The notes under the pieces: model-generated | Seen by the model: only the letters and a program-made list of their open reading frames with translations | Databases searched by the model: none | Told to the model about the DNA's origin: nothing | Origin: an uncultured Burkholderiales bacterium | Lineage (GTDB): Bacteria > Pseudomonadota > Gammaproteobacteria > Burkholderiales > Burkholderiaceae_D | Assembly: GCA_903904635.1 (NCBI GenBank) | Contig: CAIVDH010000294.1 | Span: 1-13,765 of the forward strand | Direction: 5' to 3' | Length of the DNA stretch: 13,765 nucleotides | Part shown: in pieces, positions 8,731 to 13,765 of the stretch | Layout: each line of letters opens with the position of its first letter | Position numbering within the stretch: position 1 is the first letter of the stretch | Translations under genes and position numbers: made by a program

Positions 8731-8759
8731 TTGACAAATCCGACCTGCGCGGATTTTCA
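8731..8759 (+). promoter_or_regulatory. Candidate sigma-70 promoter of the porin gene
   Basis: A perfect -35 hexamer TTGACA sits at 8731-8736. At 17-bp spacing the -10 would be TTTCAA (8754-8759), a poor match. A perfect dyad AAATCCG-N7-CGGATTT (8736-8756) fills the spacer, so a protein bound there would block or modulate the promoter. The -10 match is weak, hence the modest confidence. Confidence 0.35.
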
Positions 8760-8786
8760 ACAAACCTTCAATCTGAGGATGGAAAT

Positions 8787-9857
8787 ATGAAAAAAACTCT
8801 AACTGCTCTGGCCATCGCCAGTTCATTTTGCGGCTACAGCTATGCGCAAACAGCCGTCAATATCTATGGCATCGTTGATATGGGTTTCGTCAATGAGAGC
8901 GGCGGTGCTACCGGCTCAGTACAAAAACTGACCAGTGGCGCCCAGTCCGGCTCACGTATCGGCTTCAAAGGTACGGAAGAACTGAGCGCAAACATGAAAG
9001 CATTGTTTGTTTTGGAAACAGGTATTGCAGCTGATGCTGGCGGCTTTAACCAAGGCGGCCTGGCATTTGGCCGACAAAGCTTCGTCGGCCTGCAAGGCGA
9101 CTTCGGTACCGTAACGCTTGGCCGTCAATACACCCCGTACTTCCTGACATTAAATGGCGCTGATCCGTTCGCAAGCGGTCTGGCTGGCGCTGCGATCAAC
9201 ATGATGGCAAGTTCCGGTGTTCGCATGAACAACGCCATCAAATATGCATCGCCATTAATCGATGGTTTTTCTGGTGAAATTGCCTACGGGTTTGACGAAG
9301 CAGCAGACAGCAGCAGCAAAGGTCGCATAATCAGTGGCTCCGTAGGTTACGCAGCTGCACCAGTAAGCATCAAACTGGCGCATCACAACAAACGTAATGC
9401 GACCGACACTGATACCGCAAGAAATACATTGCTGGCTGGCACCTGGGATTTCCAAATTGCCAAACTTCATCTTGGCTATGCAAGCAACAAAGGTATTGAT
9501 AGCTCTCCTTATTCTTGGAATGCATCAAATGCTACTGGCACCACCAATCCTTTCGGCTTTACAGGCTCATCTGTCGGCTCAACCAAAAGCAATGACCTGA
9601 TGGTCGGCGTATCCGTACCATTTGAAAATCATACTTTCCTGGCTTCCTACATACGCAAAGATGATCGCAACACAGCCAACAATGATGCGAATCAGTTTGG
9701 TCTGGGCTACACCTACGCGATATCCAAACGCACCAACGTTTATGCCGCATGGGCACGCACCAGCAATAAAAACCTTGCTTCCTACACCGTCGGCAACAAC
9801 TCCGAAACCGGTTCTGGCGACAAGGCATTTAACCTCGGCTTGCGTCATACATTCTGA
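8787..9857 (+). CDS. Outer-membrane general porin (Gram-negative porin, Burkholderiales type)
   Basis: A 356-residue trimeric beta-barrel porin that lets small hydrophilic solutes cross the outer membrane. The signal peptide is MKKTLTALAIASSFCGYSYA, cleaved before QTAVNIYGIVD, the standard first strand of this family. Conserved segments follow: SGSRIGFKGTEELSANMKA (about 55-72), FGRQSFVGLQGDFGTVTLGRQ (about 94-114, ahead of the constriction loop) and the closing strand AFNLGLRHTF with the C-terminal Phe needed for barrel assembly. Length is normal. The start at 8787 has a good ribosome site (GAGGATGG from 8775). It is monocistronic: a strong terminator lies 124 bases after the stop, and the Sel1-repeat gene upstream is divergent. 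The exact solute preference cannot be read from sequence. Confidence 0.96.
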   Translation: MKKTLTALAIASSFCGYSYAQTAVNIYGIVDMGFVNESGGATGSVQKLTSGAQSGSRIGFKGTEELSANMKALFVLETGIAADAGGFNQGGLAFGRQSFVGLQGDFGTVTLGRQYTPYFLTLNGADPFASGLAGAAINMMASSGVRMNNAIKYASPLIDGFSGEIAYGFDEAADSSSKGRIISGSVGYAAAPVSIKLAHHNKRNATDTDTARNTLLAGTWDFQIAKLHLGYASNKGIDSSPYSWNASNATGTTNPFGFTGSSVGSTKSNDLMVGVSVPFENHTFLASYIRKDDRNTANNDANQFGLGYTYAISKRTNVYAAWARTSNKNLASYTVGNNSETGSGDKAFNLGLRHTF

Positions 9858-10202
9858 TCATTCAGTTTGCATGACAACACAGAATTCAGCTGTCACTTCC
9901 TGGGAAAAGTGGCTGTTGGATAAGGGCTGTTAGCCAGCCTGCAGATTTATCTGCAAATTTTTAATCTCCTCTGTATCTTTAGGGCACCTGCGGGTGCCCT
10001 TTTTTTATTACAAAAAAATTTATGCGGCAATCTGAGAAGTCCGTATCGACATCTAAAAAAATTAATATAAAACCAATATAGCAATCGCTAACTAAATAAC
10101 ATCCCGCTTAACCTTGCAGGATTGCATTACCGCCACGGTCGACAGATGTAGAATGTAAGCAACTATTTTCGGCAAATCTGGAAACTCCTCACTACTCAAA
10201 AC
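9858..10202. other. Intergenic region between porin and toxin-antitoxin pair
   Basis: A 345-base stretch with no convincing gene. It holds the porin terminator (9981-10007), then AT-rich DNA and presumably the promoter of the downstream antitoxin-toxin-DUF484-xerC run. A TAGAAT at 10149-10154 could be a -10 box, but no matching -35 at proper spacing is seen. Confidence 0.55.
9981..10007 (+). terminator. Rho-independent terminator of the porin gene
   Basis: A GC-rich perfect stem (AGGGCACC at 9981-9988 with GGTGCCCT at 9993-10000), a four-base loop and a run of seven T ending at 10006. This is a textbook intrinsic terminator on the plus strand, 124 bases after the porin stop. Confidence 0.93.
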
Positions 10203-10445
10203 ATGCATGCAATCTCGCTAGAATATTTGCGTAATCACTTTGATGAAGCAGTCGCTATGGCCGAAGTTGGTGAACTGATCATTACCAGAGATAGTGGCTC
10301 CAATCTTGTTCTGCTTAGCGAATCAGACTGGCGAACTTTGCAGGAAATCGCGCATTTGTTCTCTACGCCGCTAAACGCAGATCGTTTGCAATTGAGCCTG
10401 CAAACATCGCGGGCTAACGCGCAAAATAAAACTGACGTCACATGA
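10203..10445 (+). CDS. yefM: Antitoxin, Phd/YefM family
   Basis: An 80-residue protein with the YefM/Phd pattern: N-terminal MHAISLEYLRNHFDEAVAMA (DNA-binding and dimer fold), then GELIITRDSGSNLVLLSESDW, matching the family's ITRxxGxxVVLxSxxDY core, followed by LQEIAHLFSTPLNADRL and a short disordered C-terminal tail that would wrap the toxin. In this family the antitoxin neutralises a YoeB-type mRNA interferase and represses its own promoter, together with the toxin. The stop overlaps the toxin start by four bases (ATGA at 10442-10445), so the two are translationally coupled. The ribosome site before the ATG is weak; the nearest purine-rich stretch is too far away. Confidence 0.88.
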   Translation: MHAISLEYLRNHFDEAVAMAEVGELIITRDSGSNLVLLSESDWRTLQEIAHLFSTPLNADRLQLSLQTSRANAQNKTDVT

Positions 10446-10696
10446 CATTACGCCTTACCAGCCAGGCTCAGGAAGATTTGGATTACTGGGTAAGCTGCGA
10501 CCCCAAGCTGGCAGACAGAATAAAAGCCTTGCTTGAGCGCCTGGAGCAAGGGCTGGATTTACCCGCTATGCAACGCATAAATCTGAAATTTGGAGAAATT
10601 TCTTTAACTTCCGTAAAAATCGCACCTGAACACAGGTTAGTATTCGAGCCTTCCGGTGAGCAAATCCTGGTACACCAGTGCCGCTTCCATTATTAA
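10442..10696 (+). CDS. yoeB: Toxin of the YoeB/Txe family with altered active site
   Basis: An 84-residue protein, the same length as E. coli YoeB, which cuts mRNA on the ribosome. Aligned from memory without gaps, it keeps the DYW motif (14-16), the EHRLVF core with Arg65, and the C-terminal CRFHY with His83 and Tyr84. The middle is divergent: the position of the catalytic Glu46 is Ile, Pro47 is Asn, and the FWSRRI segment is SLTSVKI, so Arg59 is Lys; Leu48 and Lys49 are kept. The toxin could therefore be weakened, inactive or using another base. It overlaps the antitoxin by four bases and ends 12 bases before the DUF484 gene, suggesting one transcript. Family assignment is firm, activity is not. 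Confidence 0.85.
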   Translation: MTLRLTSQAQEDLDYWVSCDPKLADRIKALLERLEQGLDLPAMQRINLKFGEISLTSVKIAPEHRLVFEPSGEQILVHQCRFHY

Positions 10697-10708
10697 ACCT
10701 AAGCTGAA

Positions 10709-11383
10709 ATGACTATGACTGCAAAGCTTGACTCCGATACTGTCGCTCTTTACCTTGAAGATAACGCACATTTTTTTGATGCATATCCAGATTTATTGGC
10801 TGGCCTGCGCCTGACTACACAACTAGGTGGTCGCACCGTATCGCTTCAGGACAGGCAAATGGAAATCATGCGTGAGAAGCTAAGAATTCTTGAGCTCAAG
10901 CATGCCAACCTAATGCGCGTGGCAAAAGATAATGACGCCATCATGGATAAATTTCATCAGTGGGTTGATGCGCTATTAATTTCGCGCAATGAACAAAATC
11001 TGCCAGAGTCGCTGCTGCAAGCAATGCGCGATGTATTTGGCGTAGAAGGTGCAAGCCTGCGACTGTGGGGCGGCGCAAATAATTCGGCTGATGCGTGGTT
11101 TAACAAAGACATCAGCGATGAAGCCAAGACATATGCGCAGCAGCTTACGCAACCGTATTGTGGTCCGGCAGGTGAACAGGAAGGACTGAACTGGTTAGAC
11201 AATAAAGCGGCCATACAATCTGCTGCCATCGTCGCGTTGCGCAAACCCGATACCAAAGAAAGTTTTGGATTGCTGGTTTTAGGATCACATGATCCTTTGC
11301 GTTTTTCCAGTGAACTCGCCACAGATTTCCTCATGCGCATAGGGCAAACTGCCAGTGCTGCGCTGATAGGAACAGCAACTTAA
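10709..11383 (+). CDS. DUF484 family protein
   Basis: A 224-residue cytosolic protein of the DUF484 (YigA) family, commonly found just upstream of xerC. The N-terminus has the family hallmark of a short helical section with FFDAYPDLLAGL, then GGRTVSLQDRQMEIMREKLRILE, a likely coiled coil (about 42-75), and a GAF-like alpha/beta domain from about 85 (FGVEGASLRLWGG, then SFGLLVLGSHDPLRFS near 195-210, ending LMRIGQTASAALIG). The molecular function is unknown; the GAF-like fold suggests ligand sensing or protein contact. It starts 12 bases after the toxin gene and ends 10 bases before the xerC start, so it is very likely co-transcribed with both. A second ATG two codons in (10715) could equally be the start. 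Confidence 0.9.
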   Translation: MTMTAKLDSDTVALYLEDNAHFFDAYPDLLAGLRLTTQLGGRTVSLQDRQMEIMREKLRILELKHANLMRVAKDNDAIMDKFHQWVDALLISRNEQNLPESLLQAMRDVFGVEGASLRLWGGANNSADAWFNKDISDEAKTYAQQLTQPYCGPAGEQEGLNWLDNKAAIQSAAIVALRKPDTKESFGLLVLGSHDPLRFSSELATDFLMRIGQTASAALIGTAT

Positions 11384-11393
11384 GCGTCGCGCC

Positions 11394-12368
11394 TTGAACA
11401 ACGATCGCGATCAGGCTGAAATTAATAGCTACCTGCAGTACTTGCAGACACAGCGCAAGTGCTCTGCCCACACGGTCAGTAATTATCAGCGTGATCTGCA
11501 GCAGCTAGACAGCCTCGCCTCTGAACACGGCGCGGTAAATCTGGCAGTGCTATCGCATTTTGATATACGCCGTTTTACCAGCCAGCTGCATGCAAAGGGC
11601 TTATCTCCCACATCGATCGCGCGCAAGCTTTCTGCATGGCGTGGGTTTTACAATTGGCTTTCCGAGCAGCGCACACTAGAAACCAATCCCGTAATTGGAG
11701 TAAAAGCACCCAAACGGGCAAAATCCTTACCCAAGGCGTTGAGCGTTGATGACGCAGTCCATCTCTTAACAGGACAACTGCCCAGCCATGATCAGACCGC
11801 ACCTGAAAAATTATGTAACTACGCGATGTTTGAAATGCTGTATTCAAGCGGACTGCGAGTATCAGAACTGACCAGCCTGGATTTTCAATACATACAAAAA
11901 CCCGATCATGTCTCAGCCGGCTGGATAGATTTTGATGCGGCAGAAGTGACTGTCACAGGCAAAGGCAGCAAGCAGCGCAGCGTACCTGTAGGTGCAGCGG
12001 CCATAGAGGCATTACAGCGCTGGCTGGCTGTTCGATCTAGCCTGGTGAAATCCCTGTCCAAGTCTGATTCCAGCGCACTTTTTCTGACTGCCCGCGGCAA
12101 TCGCATGACGCCACGCGCCGTCCAAACCAGACTCAAAGCACATGCGCTGGCGCTGGGCATTCCCGCCAATGTGCATCCGCATGTATTGCGTCACTCATTT
12201 GCTTCACACGTGCTGCAATCTTCGGGTGATCTGCGGGCAGTACAAGAAATGCTAGGGCATGCGTCTATAGCATCAACTCAGGTTTATACTTCGCTGGATT
12301 TTCAACGCTTGGCACAAGTTTATGATGCAGCACATCCGCGCGCAAAAAAACAAAAGCCTACAAATTGA
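11394..12368 (+). CDS. xerC: Tyrosine recombinase XerC
   Basis: A 324-residue site-specific recombinase that, with XerD, resolves chromosome dimers at dif during division. The N-terminal SAM-like core-binding domain covers about 6-95 (YLQYLQTQRKCSAHTVSNYQ, then SPTSIARKLSAWRGFYNWL). The catalytic domain has the full set: Arg155 (SSGLRVSEL), Lys190 (GKGSKQRSVPV), His263 and Arg266 (HPHVLRHSFASH), His289 (MLGHASIASTQ) and the nucleophile Tyr298 (VYTSLDFQRL). The protein is a little longer than the usual ~300 residues. The start is a TTG at 11394, chosen because it gives the normal N-terminus and no ATG is near; it lies 10 bases after the DUF484 stop with a poor ribosome site, consistent with coupling. 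DUF484-xerC is a conserved pairing. Assignment to XerC over XerD rests on the DUF484 neighbour. Confidence 0.96.
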   Translation: MNNDRDQAEINSYLQYLQTQRKCSAHTVSNYQRDLQQLDSLASEHGAVNLAVLSHFDIRRFTSQLHAKGLSPTSIARKLSAWRGFYNWLSEQRTLETNPVIGVKAPKRAKSLPKALSVDDAVHLLTGQLPSHDQTAPEKLCNYAMFEMLYSSGLRVSELTSLDFQYIQKPDHVSAGWIDFDAAEVTVTGKGSKQRSVPVGAAAIEALQRWLAVRSSLVKSLSKSDSSALFLTARGNRMTPRAVQTRLKAHALALGIPANVHPHVLRHSFASHVLQSSGDLRAVQEMLGHASIASTQVYTSLDFQRLAQVYDAAHPRAKKQKPTN

Positions 12369-12440
12369 ATTTAATACAAACAATCCGAACGACAAAAAAC
12401 ACCGTAACAATAATCAGCAAATTCTTTTTCAGGTTCAATC

Positions 12441-13499
12441 ATGTCACTCATACCCGCCACCATTCTGACCGGCTTTTTAGGCGCAGGAAAAACTACGCTT
12501 TTAAATCGTATCCTGCATGAACAGCATGGACAAAAAATTGCTGTCATCGAAAATGAATTTGGTGAGGAAAATATCGACAATGAAATTCTGGTTCAAAATA
12601 GCAGCGAACAAATCATAGAAATGAATAACGGCTGCATATGCTGCACCGTAAGAGGCGATCTGATCAGCGCATTAAGTCAGCTTTCACAAAAGCGTCTCGC
12701 CGGAGAGCTGCAATTTGACCGTGTCGTTATTGAAACTACCGGGCTTGCCAATCCGGGTCCGGTTGCACAAACTTTTTTTATGGACGAAGAAGTCGCCACA
12801 CATTATTTGCTGGATGGTGTCATCACCGTCGTCGATGCCAGTCATGCAATGCAGCAGCTAGATGATTTTCAGGAGGCGCAACGACAAGTAGGCTTCGCCG
12901 ACCGCATGCTGCTCTCCAAAGTTGATCTGGTCAGCCCGGAGCAGCTCGCTCTGCTTGAAACCAGACTAAAACGCATCAACCCGCGCGCGCCTATCGGCAA
13001 AACCGATTTCGGCAATGCCAGCATAGATGCCATTTTTGACATACGCGGCTTCAACCTCAACGACAGGCTGGAAATCGACCCTGACTTTCTCAAAGATGAA
13101 GAACAAGTTCATGACTGCGATGACCACTGCGACCATACAGACCACACAGGTCATGCTCACCATCACACGCATGAGCATAAACATGCCGGTCATGGACACA
13201 CCGACGAAATTGCTGCTTTTGTATTTCGTAGCCAGCGTGCCTTCGAGCCTGCCCTGCTGGAGGAATTTGTAGCCGGTCTGGTCAAGGTCTACGGTCCGCG
13301 CATGCTGCGCTATAAAGGCATACTGTGGCTAAAAGGGGCGGAGCGCAAAGTCATTTTTCAGGGCGTACACCAAACCATGGGCAGCGACCTCGGTGCAAAA
13401 TGGGAAGAAAACGATGTCCGGGGTAGTAAGATTGTGTTTATTGGCCAGTCCTTGCCAAAACAAATCATATTTGATGGATTGGAGCAGTGTCTGGTATAA
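12441..13499 (+). CDS. COG0523/CobW-family GTPase, likely metal chaperone
   Basis: A 352-residue G3E GTPase. The Walker A loop is GFLGAGKTT (11-19), followed by IENEFGEENID (36-46), the metal-binding CICC motif (65-68), the switch motif ETTGLANPGP (98-107) and SKVD for guanine binding (159-162). A His/Cys-rich linker (224-253; 13 His and 2 Cys in 30 residues) precedes the CobW C-terminal domain (about 256-350, AFVFRSQRAFEP then LWLKGAERKVIFQGVHQ). Family members such as YjiA and ZagA bind zinc or other transition metals and hand them to client proteins; nothing nearby suggests cobalamin synthesis. It lies 72 bases after xerC with no clear terminator between, so it may be read through or have its own promoter. 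I found no convincing Zur box upstream. In Burkholderiales this gene is often followed by dksA, which would be beyond the window. Confidence 0.94.
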   Translation: MSLIPATILTGFLGAGKTTLLNRILHEQHGQKIAVIENEFGEENIDNEILVQNSSEQIIEMNNGCICCTVRGDLISALSQLSQKRLAGELQFDRVVIETTGLANPGPVAQTFFMDEEVATHYLLDGVITVVDASHAMQQLDDFQEAQRQVGFADRMLLSKVDLVSPEQLALLETRLKRINPRAPIGKTDFGNASIDAIFDIRGFNLNDRLEIDPDFLKDEEQVHDCDDHCDHTDHTGHAHHHTHEHKHAGHGHTDEIAAFVFRSQRAFEPALLEEFVAGLVKVYGPRMLRYKGILWLKGAERKVIFQGVHQTMGSDLGAKWEENDVRGSKIVFIGQSLPKQIIFDGLEQCLV

Positions 13500-13765
13500 A
13501 CTATATCAATACTTTATTGGCTCTAAAGTAGGGAAATCCAAGCGAAAAATTGCCGGAAAGAAATTAAACATTCATATAAATCGTCTTGCCCACAGGGCCT
13601 GAAAAAAAATCGGCTAAAAATACAGCAATGTCTGGCACCAGAGCAGCCAAAGCTATTACAATAGCCCCCGATTAAAAAGGCCGATAGTCATAACAATCTG
13701 ACTAGACATAAAACGCAAATAAACGCCTGTGCATTAACAAAGCAACATCAGGTTTGGCAGTTAAA
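13500..13765. other. Non-coding tail after the CobW-family gene
   Basis: No convincing gene or strong terminator is seen in these 266 bases. There is a short GCCC-ACA-GGGC hairpin at 13588-13598 followed by A rather than T. A possible promoter for the next gene lies near 13632-13662. By analogy with related genomes the next gene could be dksA, but the window ends before any coding start is clear. Confidence 0.5.
13632..13662 (+). promoter_or_regulatory. Possible promoter near the right window edge
   Basis: TACAAT at 13657-13662 is a good -10 match, but no good -35 exists at 16-18 bp. A 10-bp palindrome CTGGCACCAG (13632-13641) lies upstream; the TGGCAC at 13633 also gives the GG-N10-GC spacing of sigma-54 promoters (GC at 13646-13647), though the -12 element lacks its TT. 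Either reading is weak. Confidence 0.25.

Larger units (their letters stand above)
8419..8786. other. Divergent intergenic region between Sel1-repeat gene and porin
   Basis: A 368-base stretch between divergently transcribed genes. It must hold promoters for both sides. I see two inverted repeats built on CACAA/TTGTG, another TTGTGC at 8681-8686, a TTGACA at 8731 and a third dyad right upstream of the porin. A 63-codon frame at 8447-8638 is not convincing as a gene. Confidence 0.6.

Noticed and set aside
9559..9848. Two 89-codon minus-strand frames opposite the porin 3' end
   Set aside because: Antisense to a well-conserved porin; no ribosome site or motif supports them.
13393..13602. 69-codon plus-strand frame overlapping the end of the CobW-family gene
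   Set aside because: It is mostly out of frame inside the GTPase C-terminal domain and has no own ribosome site or motif.
13586..13608. Hairpin GCCC-ACA-GGGC near a run of A
   Set aside because: On the plus strand it is followed by A, and on the minus strand the T-run comes before the stem, so neither direction makes an intrinsic terminator.

Overview
The window looks like a chromosomal segment of a betaproteobacterium, probably Burkholderiales (an Oxalobacteraceae-like genus would fit, but this is inference). Three things point there: a Burkholderiales-type general porin, the gene order DUF484 - xerC - CobW-type GTPase, and a two-partner secretion (TPS) locus of Burkholderia/FHA style. I see no rRNA, tRNA, CRISPR array or insertion sequence.

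Layout. (1) Positions 1-4889, minus strand: one continuous open reading frame for a very large TpsA exoprotein (filamentous haemagglutinin/CdiA-like). It is cut by the left window edge after 1629 codons, so the C-terminus, where a CDI toxin and its immunity gene would lie, is not visible. (2) 4899-6698, minus: the cognate TpsB outer-membrane transporter, nine bases upstream of tpsA and in the same frame. (3) 6868-8418, minus: a 516-residue Sel1-repeat protein whose last ~109 residues resemble the N-terminal part of a tyrosine-recombinase catalytic domain with the visible catalytic residues replaced. (4) 8419-8786: a divergent intergenic region with several dyads and a candidate porin promoter. 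(5) 8787-9857, plus: a trimeric porin followed by a clear intrinsic terminator. (6) 10203-11383, plus: a YefM/YoeB-type toxin-antitoxin pair with overlapping genes, placed 12 bases upstream of a DUF484 gene. (7) 11394-12368, plus: xerC. (8) 12441-13499, plus: a COG0523/CobW GTPase with a His-rich metal-binding linker. (9) 13500-13765: no gene seen; possibly the leader of the next gene.

How the parts relate. TpsB would export TpsA across the outer membrane, giving a surface adhesin or contact-dependent effector. The Sel1 protein upstream has no signal peptide and would be cytosolic; its link to the TPS pair rests only on orientation and proximity. The right half is a conserved housekeeping block (DUF484-xerC, GTPase), with the toxin-antitoxin pair sitting at its promoter side, so toxin-antitoxin transcription may feed into xerC. 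Base composition is uneven: tpsA and the 3' half of tpsB are GC-rich (about 57-62% in rows counted by hand), while the 5' half of tpsB and its upstream region are markedly AT-rich.

The most unusual items are the Sel1-repeat/degenerate-recombinase fusion and the YoeB-like toxin whose usual catalytic glutamate is replaced.
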